64,000 bases of DNA from NCBI RefSeq assembly GCF_021347895.1, contig NC_067120.1:24971361-25035360 (forward strand). Direction: 5' to 3'. The notes under the pieces were generated by a model that saw nothing but the letters and a program-made list of their open reading frames with translations, made no database searches and was not told the origin of the DNA. Below, in pieces: positions 28,401 to 34,446 of this stretch; the first letter of the stretch is position 1, and each line of letters begins with the position of its first letter. This stretch comes from Acanthochromis polyacanthus. Its lineage: Eukaryota > Chordata > Actinopteri > Pomacentridae. Made by a program: the position numbers and the translations under genes.

Positions 28401-31400
28401 AGGACCAGCTGTCCGGGTTCCTGTCCCTGCCGAGATCTGTCTGCTCCCTCTTAGAACCTCACCGACCCTGTCGTTCTGGATCCCCTACCTTGGTTTCCCC
28501 CCTCCTTGACTCCTGGTGCCCCTCGGACCCGCTGGACCTCCACGAACCCCCCCCCATCCCCCACCACCACCACCACCACGAACCTCCCGGAACCAACCGC
28601 CAGGGATCCCCATAACACCTGCCGTCGCACTCTGCTCCCCTCCGGACCCCTCCACGGCTGCCGATCCCCGGCTTCCCTCCACCTCCGCAGCCAGAACCCT
28701 CCATCCGCCTCTGCTGCACTTCTGGACCTTCACCCCTGACCCTCCTACAATAAAACCCGTTTTTGCCTCTATTCTGCCTCGGTAGCATGGTTCTCCGCTC
28801 GAGTCCAAACCAACACCTTGTGACAAGAACACAGGAGTGACGGTTGTTGGAAATGGACCTCTGTACCCCAATGTAGATATTCCATTAAAAATCTGCTGTT
28901 TCCAGCTAGGATAGTCATTTACCACATTGACAATGTGTAGTCTGTATTTCTGTTTAATTTAATGTTGTCTTCATTGAAAAAAAACACAGCTTTTCTTTCA
29001 ATAATATGGACATTTCTAAGTGACCCCAAATTTTTCAAGGGTAGTGTACACAGAATTTTATTTTATTTTATTTTCCATTTTGCCTTGGTTGGTTTCCTGA
29101 TTTACAGACTAGTTGTTGGTCTTGACCTTTGGCCTCAGTCTTCCCTCTGGATTGGCCACTTAGGTTGACTGATCTGATTAGTAGCAGCTGTCTAAGCTGA
29201 CATCTCTGCCAACTAGGTGACTGCTTGAATAAAGTAATGTACTGAAATGCTGATCTCCATCTGTGACATACATTCTTCTGGCAGCTATGAGTTTTTTTCC
29301 TCTGTGATTAAAACATTGAAATTTTTATCAAACAAGAGACATGCTCTAATGTATTATAATAGGAGTACAACTGACCAAGAAATGCTTCAGCAGCAAAACT
29401 ACTGAGGATATTGTAAGAGAAAAAATTTGTTATTTTTGTCCCTCAAAAGTGTCATGTAGTGCAGTCCTCTCAGTCCTTAACTTGAATTTGCATTGTAAGA
29501 TTTTTGAAACAATTTCAACAACAAAGGCACTCTGAGAGTGCAGTACTCTTCCAAGGCTGCTCAGTCATTGTATGAATTCTGACAGATCAAATCTTTAAAA
29601 AATTTGTGGTCCGCAGTGGTCTGTTTGTAGTAGGATAGCAGTTATGATCGTCAGCAGGCAGGTGACGTAGTGTTCACTTGTTGTCATAGTTACAGTGACG
29701 CAATCTCGCAATGATGCAGAAATCTTTGACAAATTGTTGGATCCAGACTATAAGCCGCCTCACTGCCAAAATCTAATCAATTGGTCCTTGTGTCATTTCT
29801 GACCGTCCCTGAAAATTTCATCCAAATTCATTACTACATTTTTGAACAATGTTGCTAACAGACAGACAAACCAATGCCAGTCATCACATAACAATACAGT
29901 CATTTTTGTACAATGGTGGACATGTGTGTAAAACTACGAGCAGCAACATTAGCAGCAACAATGGAATGGGCAAGCTCAGAGTGCTGTTAGCAGGATCAAT
30001 AAAAATACTAGTAAACAGAGTCGTAACAGTACTGGTTTTACTATCAACAGTAGTCCTAGAGGTCTTCTACCTAGGGTCATCAGAGTTAAATTTAATCTCA
30101 CAAGTGTAAAGCTTTTGTTTAGAAGCTGGGGTTGTATGGATGCAGACTGTGTTTGATAGAAGCATTGCCTTGAGTTTAGCTCCATGTTGCCACAGCGGTG
30201 GGTTACAGCAGAAAAAGGCCGTTAAATATAACGGTGATGAAAGAGATTTAGATAATCTGTTCTTCATCTGGGTCACAGCAGGAAGCTGCAGGTGTCTGCT
30301 CAGCACAAACCTACAGCAACACAACAGTATGAACCAACAGCATGACACACAGCACGACAGCCAGCGTGTGAATTCCTGAATCACAGAATTAAATTACTAC
30401 CTTTTTAAAGGGACTGAAAAAAACAAAAGTTCAAGTTTTAGTTTGGTTTGTCATAAACATGACATTACGACATTTCCGAGCCTAATTTTGACACAATACT
30501 GAAAATATGTACACTACTAGTCAAAAGTTTGTACACACCTTCTTTATTTTCAGAAGTATTTACATTGTACATTCTCACTGAAGGCGTCAAAACTATGAAT
30601 GAAAAATATGGAATTATGTAGTAAACAAAAAAGTGTGAAATAAGTCAAAATATGATTTAGATTTCAGATTCTTTATCATTTGTTTTGACTACTGCTTTGC
30701 AAACTCTTGACATTCTCTCGATGAGCTTCATGAGGTAGGATCTCCTAGTCACCTAGGACTTACCAAGACTTCTTTTCCTAAATCAACATTCATTTGTTCC
30801 ATCCGTAAGACAATAGAAAGTTACTCAGAGTAGACTCTTCACATGTCTGTTTTGACCAGATTAACAGTGAAAAACACAAAGATTTTTGTTTTACCATCCT
30901 GTATCTCACATAACCGCATCAAATCTTCACATTTGAGAAGATGAAACAGTTTTGTTTTTTTTTGCTTCAAACAATATTAAAAGGATTAACTAAGTGATGA
31001 CTGAAACTGCAGTAGCTGGTGAATTCTCTGTCTAATTGTGGCACATCTACTTTCTCTAGCATTGCAGTAAGTAATAAAGTTCTTACTGAGCTCAAACAAG
31101 ACAGGAAGATTTAAAAAAAAATGTATTTTTCAGATATGTTATTATTATTGTTTTTCTTTTTTAACTATGTTGCTGAAACAATGCTGTAGATATTGCTGAG
31201 GACCAAAATGAGCAGAATAATGAGTTTCAGATGGTAAATAATTGTTCAGACAGACATGAGGACAGTAAAGAGGAGAGTTCACTCAGCTTCATGTGTGAAC
31301 TCTGCGAGACAGAGAGACTGTGTGTCTGTGTTTGCTCAGCATGTGTTGAAAAACGGAAGAGTTTATTAGTCCATCTGTTGTGGACGTTAATCCTTGGAGT

Positions 31401-34400
31401 TCAGTGTAGACAAATGTACGCACACAGACTACATGTTTCAAAATATATTGTTGGATTTTAACAGGGTGTACAATTTTAGACAATTAAACAGAAGAAACTC
31501 TGTTCTCTAGCTGCAACTAATGATTTTTTCTATTAGAAGTAAAAATGGTTGATCACTTAAAACATTATTTAAACTATGAAATGTCAAGCTAATATTCACC
31601 AAATGTCCAGAATTCAAATGTCTTCAGTTTATGATGGCACACAGCGCAGAACCTTCTCACACTGGAGAATAGCTGGCTAATGTGTGGACATGTGTACGGT
31701 GCAAATTATTGAGCTGTATAATGTGATTCTCTTCTATCTTAATATTTACCTTTCATAAAGTAACCCCTGATATTTGTAACAGTGTTAATTTTTAGCAAGA
31801 ACTGCAGCAAAGCAGACAACTTTTAGGATTTGTTTAGTAGAGTTTTCCACTTATTATTATTTATCATGCAGGAATTTCAATTCTTATTTTGAAAATACTA
31901 TTTATTTAATTTAATTTATGCATAGCTAGAAAACATGAGGGTTAAAAGATGCTATACTGTATATCCATTTAACAGTTGGGGTCACTTAGAAAAGTCCTTA
32001 TTTTTGAAAGAAAAGCATTTATTTTTCAATGACGATAACATTAAATGAATGAGAAATCCAGCGCAGATATTGTTAATGTGGTAAATGACTATTCTAGCTG
32101 AAAACGGCAGATTTTTAATAGAATATACAGAGGCCCATTTCCAGCAACCATCTCTCCTGTGTTCTAATGGTACATTGTGTTAGCTAATAGTGTTGAAAGG
32201 CTAATAGATGATTAGAAAACCTTTGTGTATGTTCATGTTAGCACATGAATGAACGTGTGAGTTTTCATGGAAAACAAGAAATTGTCTGAATGACCCAAAC
32301 TTTTGAGGACTATTTCCCATTTGCCTACCCTTTCATCTGTTGTTTTTCTTGCCCAGTGTAGTTAAAAATACCTATCTGTATTTGCATAAGGAATAATCAG
32401 GGATGTTTGAATCGTTTAGTGTCCTGATCAGAGATTAAAATCAACATTTTCACCAGACACTATTTACCCGATGTGCTGTGACTCCCAGTGTCACAGCACA
32501 AAGTTTCGTCAGCTCTGCTTGTCGGTGCAGATGAGAAGGATTTGGAGAGGTTTTAGTGTTTGTATCCAGGTGATGTGGGGGTCACTGTCCAGGCCAGGTG
32601 GTGAATGTGGGTCAGGTTGGAAGGTGACTGGGCTGATGGAACATGGCCAGTGGCCAGCGAGCCATGCTAACCCACATATGGTGATGCAGGAGGGAGCATT
32701 TGTGTCCTTCAGGAAGCTGCAGCCATGCACGATTGCAGCTGCAGGGAGGCTCTGCTGCTTCACTCTAACATTGTCTGACACGGCCATGCTAATGAGGCTG
32801 TTCGCTTTAAAAACTACAACAACCTGACCAAAAAGACAAACAAAACATCAGCACAAATATGAGTTGTAGTTGAAAGTAAATATGCTGTAACTATAAATGA
32901 GGCAGTTCATTTGTCGGGAGATCATATAGAAGCAATTATACAAAACGATGTGGGAAATACAGTCAAAAAATTTACTCCAACAAATTTTAGTCAATGCAGG
33001 TGACTATTTTTTAGTGATTATGAGCTGCTCCTAAGCCTTCAACTTCAGTAAAAATGGGAAAGGACAGCTACAATCCTTTAGTGGACTGCTGATGGTGAGC
33101 AACCTGAACATCTCTACTTCCAGAGCAAATACTCTGTCAGCAGCCTCTGGCAGCATTTGATGTCCCATAAGTAAACTGAGATGCTTGGGATTGTTTGAAT
33201 ACTCTCCATGTGAAGTTGTTCCCCTGACATGCTGATTAACACATTTTTTGAGAATTGCATTATATCATATATAGACCTTTTTAAAGGATCTTTCCAGTTT
33301 TTTTCAGCTTGGTGTATTTGGTGTATGTAACTCTCCACTGTTTTTGCACAGCGTTTTGGTGGTTAGCACTGTTGCCTTGCAGCTAGAAGATTCCTGGTCC
33401 GCGCCCCAGTTTTCCTGGGATCTTTCTGCATGGAGTTTGCATGTTCTCCCTGTGCATGAGTGCTTTTTCTCTGGGTACTCTAGCTTCCTCCCACAGCCCA
33501 AACACATACTGAGGTTAACTGGTAACTCTAAATTGTCTGTAAGTGTGAATGTAAGTGTGATTGTTTGTCTCTATATGTAGCCCTGGATGGTGACCTGTTC
33601 AGAGTGTCCTCTGCCTTCGCCTTAAGTTAGCTGGAATAGACTCCTGTCCCCCTGCAACCCTAATGAGGATGAAGCAGTGTATAGATAGTGGGTGGATGAT
33701 CTGTAAAGACAATTATTTTTATAGTTTCATACAGATTTTATGGTTTTGTTCTTATTTTAACAGATCTGACACACCATTTTACTCAGGAGTACAGCATCTC
33801 CTTTTACCAAAAATAAAGTATGCATATACTCTTATATCATGCATGGCTATTTAAGTTTTGTATCTGAAGACATTTCTGGAAAGTAAGGATGTTTAGTCCA
33901 GTTCTGGGGCTGTTTGAAGACATTATGTTTGGTGTAAAGTTGGAATTAGACATGCTGGTGGCTGATGTTGAGTTTTGAATGAGACAGCGGAGATCATTTA
34001 AAGGAACTGTAACCACAGCACCTGGAATGATGCGACTCACACACATCGGAGAGCAAATTTCAGCGAGTCCCAAGGGAAAACTGCAGCCTGCTGACATGCA
34101 TAGTTACCCCCTTGGGAATGTTAACACAGTGCATTCTGGGAGTTTGCTGTCTGAATTTATCTGGAAAGTCCAATCAGAACTGTCCTCTATGAGTTTCACA
34201 TCCCATACGTGTGTCAAAAGCAGTAGAATCATTTGCTTACAAGCCCACTGCTTGCTTTTATCAGAACAGGTGAAAGATAGGAGATGCTGAATAGAAAAAG
34301 TTTGGAGGGACAGGTACTCACGTCTCTGGTGGGATCTTTGTCTGAGCTCGAGCAGTAATCCACAGGCACAAAAATCCGAGAATCATCAAGAGGTTCCTCA

Positions 34401-34422
34401 TTCCCGCTGTCCTGCATTTCAT
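140..34422 (-). CDS. cacna2d4: cacna2d4, voltage-gated calcium channel alpha2/delta-4 subunit (5' part, 14 coding exons)
   Basis: Extracellular, membrane-anchored auxiliary subunit that helps traffic and tune high-voltage-activated calcium channels; in vertebrates alpha2/delta-4 works mainly with Cav1.4 at photoreceptor synapses (family knowledge). Exons in transcript order: 34322-34422, 27314-27395, 21270-21386, 18350-18409, 9468-9630, 9245-9376, 8871-8931, 6912-7062, 6303-6377, 3073-3162, 2774-2887, 1260-1338, 1038-1171, 140-217. They total 1437 bases, 479 codons; every intron is GT..AG and all phases fit. Residues about 9-25 form a signal peptide, 34-240 the VWA-N region, and about 249-430 the VWA domain with MIDAS DISGS (D255, S257, S259). 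I chose alpha2/delta-4 over paralogues from matches such as [27 protein letters not shown] and [13 protein letters not shown]. The C-terminal half lies beyond position 1. Intron 1 is 6.9 kb and intron 4 is 8.7 kb, both filled with transposons. Confidence 0.95.
1038..1171 (-). CDS. cacna2d4: cacna2d4 exon 13
   Basis: Residues 409 (split) to 453, including [20 protein letters not shown] and the alpha2/delta-4-like [20 protein letters not shown]. Acceptor ttgttag, donor gtgagc. The exon starts with two bases of a split Gly codon whose first base ends exon 12. It covers the end of the VWA domain. Confidence 0.95.
1260..1338 (-). CDS. cacna2d4: cacna2d4 exon 12
   Basis: Residues 383-408 plus one base of 409, [20 protein letters not shown] followed by IACNNK. 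Acceptor ctgcttag, donor gtcagt. It forms a beta-strand and helix of the VWA fold; this stretch is almost invariant among alpha2/delta-4 proteins. Intron 12 is only 88 bases. Confidence 0.95.
1490..1672 (-). repeat. tRNA-derived SINE in intron 11
   Basis: Read on the minus strand, the head resembles a tRNA: TAGCTCAGTGACTACCAC is A-box-like and GGTTCAAATCC matches a B box about 50 bases later. The tail has TTGCTTTGGATAAAAGCTTC, the stretch shared by many fish SINEs and their partner LINEs. It ends directly beside a MITE copy that begins at 1674. Substitutions in the head suggest an inactive copy. Confidence 0.7.
1674..2051 (+). mobile_element. Tc1/mariner-type MITE, family M, copy 1
   Basis: Inverted ends: ACTACCATTCAAAAGTTTGG at the left and its near-complement ending at 2051, flanked by TA. 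The interior has no transposase. The same roughly 380-base sequence recurs at least nine times in the window in both orientations (called family M here). The TA flanks and size suggest a non-autonomous Tc1/mariner derivative. Confidence 0.8.
2774..2887 (-). CDS. cacna2d4: cacna2d4 exon 11
   Basis: Residues 345-382, including [20 protein letters not shown], the VWA segment that carries the ITDG metal-site loop, and [10 protein letters not shown]. Acceptor gcatgcag, donor gtgagg; both edges fall between codons. Confidence 0.95.
3073..3162 (-). CDS. cacna2d4: cacna2d4 exon 10
   Basis: Residues 315-344, [20 protein letters not shown] onward, a helix pair within the VWA domain. Acceptor tgatttcag, donor gtttgt. 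Both edges fall between codons. Confidence 0.94.
3432..3764 (-). mobile_element. MITE family M, copy 2
   Basis: Inverted copy of family M in intron 9. It runs from CACTACTGTTCAAAAGATTGG to a complementary end at 3764 with TA on both sides. It lies 60 bases upstream of the large fold-back element at 3824. Confidence 0.8.
3816..3823. repeat. 8-bp target-site duplication, left copy (GATTATTA)
   Basis: GATTATTA occurs immediately before the left end of the fold-back element and again at 5955-5962 immediately after its right end. The match is exact, so it marks the two insertion boundaries. Confidence 0.9.
4708..4909 (+). other. CpG-rich loop of the fold-back element
   Basis: A 202-base central spacer with two near-repeats, GAGCATGCGCACTAGCG and GAGCATGCGCAGTAGCG, about 25 bases apart. 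GCATGCGCA resembles the core of the NRF-1 promoter motif. GC-rich stretches such as GACCGCGCGG follow. The composition is unlike the arms and could be captured promoter DNA; this is inference. Confidence 0.5.
5016..5176. repeat. Secondary palindrome nested in the right arm
   Basis: Stems at about 5042-5101 and 5112-5170 are inverted copies (ATTCTGGGATTCCGCCAATG against its complement) with a loop of about 10 bases. The left arm of the larger element has no equivalent, so this hairpin is an insertion into one arm or was deleted from the other. Confidence 0.75.
5955..5962. repeat. 8-bp target-site duplication, right copy (GATTATTA)
   Basis: Exact partner of 3816-3823, directly after the terminal GTGTTACC of the fold-back element. 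Confidence 0.9.
6303..6377 (-). CDS. cacna2d4: cacna2d4 exon 9
   Basis: Residues 290-314, [20 protein letters not shown] then LDNRE, inside the VWA domain. Acceptor gtctgcag, donor gtaaga; both edges fall between codons. Confidence 0.95.
6912..7062 (-). CDS. cacna2d4: cacna2d4 exon 8 (VWA MIDAS exon)
   Basis: Residues 240-289, starting [20 protein letters not shown] and continuing through [12 protein letters not shown] and [21 protein letters not shown] supplies D255, S257 and S259 of the metal-ion-dependent adhesion site, which alpha2/delta subunits need for channel trafficking. Acceptor ttgtgcag, donor gtgagt. The first base completes the Trp239 codon begun in exon 7. Confidence 0.97.
7063..8870. 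other. cacna2d4: Intron 7 of cacna2d4, no further feature recognised
   Basis: AT-rich intronic DNA with no transposon end, tandem repeat or conserved coding segment that I can recognise. Short open frames occur but have no family-like motif. Confidence 0.6.
8871..8931 (-). CDS. cacna2d4: cacna2d4 exon 7
   Basis: A 61-base exon coding residues 219 (part) to 239 (part): [19 protein letters not shown]. Acceptor gtgtcag, donor gtgagt. It joins the VWA-N region to the VWA domain. It lies where alpha2/delta-1 and -2 carry the RRR gabapentin-binding motif; here the sequence is CRNRNW. Confidence 0.94.
9245..9376 (-). CDS. cacna2d4: cacna2d4 exon 6
   Basis: Residues 175-218 plus one base: [20 protein letters not shown], then [20 protein letters not shown] and IYP. 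It matches the VWA-N segment of the alpha2/delta family. Acceptor tgtgtag, donor gtgggt. Both ends split Asp/Gly codons in agreement with exons 5 and 7. Confidence 0.95.
9468..9630 (-). CDS. cacna2d4: cacna2d4 exon 5
   Basis: Residues 121-174 plus one base: [20 protein letters not shown] through [10 protein letters not shown]. Acceptor ctttctcag, donor gtcaga. PTNVYNK is a conserved VWA-N signature of alpha2/delta-3/-4 type subunits. Intron 5 is only 91 bases. Confidence 0.95.
9815..10146 (+). mobile_element. hAT-like DNA transposon fragment (one end) with (GGC)n tract
   Basis: The right edge reads CGGAAAATTCCCATCCCTG, the complement of a CAGGGATGGGAA-type hAT terminus. Inside it are repeated GAAATCC(A/G)CGGA motifs, a (GGC)n run at 9897-9930 and several GTTAACG repeats, including the near-palindrome CTTGTTAACGTCGTTAACAAG split across 9985-10006. 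No matching left terminus or 8-bp duplication is visible, so it is probably truncated. It sits in intron 4. Confidence 0.5.
10147..10275 (+). mobile_element. 3' part of a Gypsy-type LTR
   Basis: The segment has a poly(A)-signal-like gattaaagcc, a tetranucleotide run (CTGCCTGCCTGCCTG) and ends GCGTGACA, the usual end of fish Gypsy LTRs. It is followed at once by GAATGAACCGGCC, the start of an internal region. The first part of the LTR is absent, probably replaced by the adjacent hAT-like piece. Confidence 0.55.
10276..12766 (+). mobile_element. Internal region of a degenerate or non-autonomous LTR element with coding-like GC-rich tandem repeats
   Basis: Just after the LTR, CCTAGAACCCAGCAGG replaces what looks like a gag start (ATGGACCCAGCAG type). 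Instead of a normal gag there are open stretches at 10604-11323, 11314-11808 and 11815-12750 (the last two in one frame, split by a TAG at 11806). They are built from tandem units: GAGCTAAAGGCTCT (about 11110-11290), GAAGGAGCAACAGGCTCC (11290-11400), GAGGCGTCCCGCCT (11490-11650), CCCCTGGAGGGGCCTCC (11935-12170) and CCCGGAGGGGTCCCACCG (12170-12400), then a related unit to 12600. Units keep frame, so long antisense open frames also appear. No protease, RT or zinc knuckle is visible. Product unknown. Confidence 0.5.
12767..13269. other. Intron 4 spacer, nothing recognised
   Basis: The GC-rich repeat ends near 12766 and AT-rich DNA follows. I see no terminal repeat or coding segment that explains it. 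Confidence 0.4.
13270..14013 (+). pseudogene. Tc1-like transposase remnant
   Basis: Broken coding segments show Tc1 signatures in changing frames: an AKHGGGG-like stretch near 13360, a NNPKHNSK segment near 13535 and [15 protein letters not shown] coding near 13610. The right edge GGCAAATACTTTTTCATGAC is the usual end of fish Tc1 elements of this type. Frameshifts and an oligo-A run show it is dead. The left end is not clear. Confidence 0.65.
14074..14081. repeat. Possible target-site duplication of the LINE, left copy
   Basis: TTTTATTT just before the LINE 5' end recurs at 17437-17444 just after its (ATGG)n tail. It is short and low in complexity, so only suggestive. Confidence 0.4.
14082..17436 (+). 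mobile_element. Near full-length non-LTR retrotransposon (APE endonuclease + RT, RTE/I-like)
   Basis: The 5' UTR starts near 14085 (CGCCACCTTATCGCGGTGGG), one continuous coding region runs 14194-17412, and the 3' end is GATAAGCAGAGGAAAATGG followed by (ATGG)n. The interior is GC-rich, unlike the flanks. The exact clade cannot be fixed by eye. The same family has a short 5'-truncated copy at 19730-20056. It lies in intron 4, antisense to cacna2d4. Confidence 0.9.
14194..17412 (+). pseudogene. LINE endonuclease/reverse transcriptase ORF with one in-frame TGA
   Basis: An APE-type endonuclease comes first ([32 protein letters not shown]) and is followed by reverse transcriptase ([51 protein letters not shown] at about 16624). 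The C-terminal region has [13 protein letters not shown] and [10 protein letters not shown]. The frame is open for 1072 codons except for TGA at 16363-16365, directly after DRVP where relatives usually have Arg. A CGA to TGA change at a CpG would explain it. The APE motif, FADD box and tail are intact, so the copy is young but disabled unless the stop is bypassed. The true start codon is uncertain; 14194 is simply the first Met of the open frame. Confidence 0.88.
17445..18349. other. cacna2d4: Intron 4, remaining part
   Basis: AT-rich DNA with an A-run at 17526-17541. No element ends or coding remnants recognised. Confidence 0.5.
18350..18409 (-). CDS. cacna2d4: cacna2d4 exon 4
   Basis: Residues 101-120, [20 protein letters not shown], exactly 20 codons. 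It matches the alpha2/delta segment of the type RLVEAAEEA..HEFN. Acceptor ttttgttag, donor gtcagt. Confidence 0.93.
18410..19552. other. cacna2d4: Intron 3, 3' flank of exon 3 side, nothing recognised
   Basis: AT-rich DNA with no transposon termini or coding homology that I can see. Confidence 0.5.
19553..20214 (+). mobile_element. MITE family M, copy 3, interrupted by a LINE fragment
   Basis: Starts with CTGTTCAAAAGTTTGGGGTC and ends near TAAGCGACCCCAAA. The halves 19553-19729 and 20057-20214 are one M copy split by the insertion at 19730-20056. Confidence 0.8.
19730..20056 (-). mobile_element. 5'-truncated copy of the RTE/I-like LINE inserted in a MITE
   Basis: The minus strand encodes the C-terminal motif [20 protein letters not shown] and [16 protein letters not shown], then the 3' end and an (ATGG)n tail at 19730. 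An 11-base duplication CCTCTGTACCC flanks it (19719-19729 and 20057-20067). It is the same family as 14082-17436. The missing 5' part and the duplication are the mark of target-primed reverse transcription. Confidence 0.9.
20215..21269. other. cacna2d4: Intron 3 between MITE copy 3 and exon 3
   Basis: AT-rich with a short (AAAT)n run at 20709-20733. Nothing else recognised. Confidence 0.5.
21270..21386 (-). CDS. cacna2d4: cacna2d4 exon 3
   Basis: Residues 62-100: [20 protein letters not shown] then [19 protein letters not shown]. This is the helical N-terminal part of the alpha2 chain. Acceptor ccctttcag, donor gtgagg; both edges between codons. Confidence 0.9.
21623..23066 (-). mobile_element. 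Tc1-like transposon with degenerate transposase (intron 2)
   Basis: Left end CACTACCAGTCAAAAGACAC and right end GGTGTGTCCACACCTTTGAC.. form inverted repeats next to TA dinucleotides, about 1.44 kb apart. The minus strand between 22650 and 21927 carries transposase coding with [30 protein letters not shown] and [19 protein letters not shown]. The second catalytic Asp has become Glu in QQENNPKH and the Glu of the triad is replaced by Gln (NPIQ), with frameshifts upstream, so it is inactive. Confidence 0.85.
23067..23816. other. cacna2d4: Intron 2, unremarkable
   Basis: AT-rich DNA without recognised repeats or coding segments. Confidence 0.5.
23817..24075 (+). repeat. SINE-like repeat, family S, headless copy
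   Basis: Contains the stretch GGCTTCCTCCCACAGTCCAA, GGTTAATTGGTGATTCTAAA, GACCTGTCCAGGGTGTCCCC and a GGATGGATA tail. The same sequence, with a tRNA-like head, occurs at 33351-33697 and inverted at 42346-42641 and 46863-47180. Confidence 0.75.
24140..24832 (+). pseudogene. Rex1/L2-type LINE reverse transcriptase 3' fragment
   Basis: The reading begins in the RT domain: [10 protein letters not shown] at 24206 is the catalytic YxDD-type box, followed by [16 protein letters not shown]. Frameshifts follow, but SERKDQ..[11 protein letters not shown] coding and a 3' end AATGACAATAAAGTATCTAT with (ATCT)n remain. The copy is 5'-truncated. Clade assignment (Rex1, or L2-like) is from memory of motifs. 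Confidence 0.65.
24971..24993 (+). repeat. Poly-T run
   Basis: A run of more than 20 T in intron 2 with no adjoining LINE body recognised. Confidence 0.8.
25350..25402 (+). repeat. (TG)n microsatellite
   Basis: About 26 uninterrupted TG units ending in GGGTG. It lies in intron 2. Confidence 0.98.
25403..26114. other. cacna2d4: Intron 2, unremarkable
   Basis: AT-rich DNA. I see no element termini or coding remnants. Confidence 0.5.
26115..26632 (+). repeat. Interspersed repeat family R, copy A
   Basis: Shared blocks are GTGTGACCTAAATATGTAGC, GTAGTGTTCACTTGTAGTCA, AATCTAATCACTTGGTCCTT, CCTGAAAATTTCATCGAAAT, a (GACA)n run and a closing CTCCGCCGCGTTCCTTGGCA. Further copies are at 29606-29905, 44540-45025 (inverted) and 45735-46161. 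No coding sequence. The mobilising system is unknown to me. Confidence 0.75.
26633..27313. other. cacna2d4: Intron 2 adjoining exon 2
   Basis: No recognised features apart from the donor site of exon 2. Confidence 0.5.
27314..27395 (-). CDS. cacna2d4: cacna2d4 exon 2
   Basis: Residues 34 (last base) to 61: [20 protein letters not shown] then [17 protein letters not shown] is a signature of the mature N terminus of alpha2/delta-4. Acceptor gtttttcag, donor gtaaac. The first base completes the Thr codon split with exon 1. Confidence 0.94.
27881..29046 (+). mobile_element. MITE family M, copy 4, interrupted by a solo LTR
   Basis: Runs from CACTCCCATTCAAATGTTTG after TA to CAAGGGTAGTG before TA. 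The two halves (27881-28034 and 28826-29046) align to one M copy; 791 bases of LTR separate them. Confidence 0.85.
28035..28825 (+). mobile_element. Solo LTR (791 bases) with 5-bp duplication AGAAC
   Basis: Begins TGTCAGGGCTCC and ends CACCTTGTGACA, so it has TG..CA ends with short inverted repeat TGTCA/TGACA. AGAAC is duplicated at 28030-28034 and 28826-28830. A pyrimidine-rich tract lies near the left end, ATAAAAG at 28268 could be a TATA-like element, and CAATAAAACCC at 28747 is a poly(A) signal about 70 bases before the end. No internal domain is present, so an ancestral element was lost by recombination between its two LTRs. Probably Gypsy-type. Open frames inside are not genes. Confidence 0.85.
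29047..29605. other. cacna2d4: Intron 1, unremarkable
   Basis: AT-rich DNA with a short TTTTA run at 29055-29077. Nothing else recognised. Confidence 0.5.
29606..29905 (+). repeat. Interspersed repeat family R, copy B (truncated)
   Basis: Shares GTGGTCTGTTTGTAGTAGGA, GTGACGTAGTGTTCACTTGT, CCAAAATCTAATCAATTGGT and the GACAGACA stretch with copy A, but lacks its 5' third and its closing CTCCGCCG segment. Confidence 0.7.
30512..30740 (+). mobile_element. Truncated Tc1-like end
   Basis: After TA, CACTACTAGTCAAAAGTTTG followed by TACACACCTTCTTTATTTTC matches the left end of the Tc1 copy at 21623. Coding-like sequence on the minus strand stops within 230 bases and no right end is visible. Confidence 0.65.
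30741..31964. other. cacna2d4: Intron 1, unremarkable
   Basis: AT-rich DNA without recognised element ends or coding remnants. Confidence 0.5.
31965..32312 (-). mobile_element. MITE family M, copy 5
   Basis: Inverted copy: AACAGTTGGGGTCACTTAGA at the left through TGACCCAAACTTTTGAGGAC at the right. Its outermost bases have diverged. Confidence 0.75.
32313..33350. other. cacna2d4: Intron 1, unremarkable
   Basis: No repeat end or coding homology recognised. A 118-codon open frame at 32471 has no motif support. Confidence 0.45.
33351..33697 (+). repeat. SINE-like repeat, family S, full copy with tRNA-like head
   Basis: The head GGTGGTTAGCACTGTTGCC resembles an A box and TCCTGGTCCGCGCCC sits where a B box (GGTTCGANTCC) is expected. 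The body matches the other S copies and the tail is GTGGGTGGATG. Confidence 0.75.
34322..34422 (-). CDS. cacna2d4: cacna2d4 exon 1 (start codon and signal peptide)
   Basis: Reads from ATG at 34422: basic n-region with Lys and Arg, hydrophobic core [15 protein letters not shown], small residues ARA before the likely cleavage site, then QTKIPPET, the usual mature N terminus of alpha2/delta-4. The donor is gtgagt after two bases of a Thr codon. ATG 34422 has A at -3. A second in-frame ATG lies 24 bases upstream at 34446 with T at -3, and an in-frame TAG precedes both, so the protein may start eight residues earlier. Confidence 0.88.
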
Positions 34423-34446
34423 TCTGCTCCTCTGAAGTCCCAACAT

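Noticed and set aside
28459..28925. Gly- and Pro-rich frames at 28459-28925
   Set aside because: They lie in the pyrimidine-rich solo LTR and cross its border.
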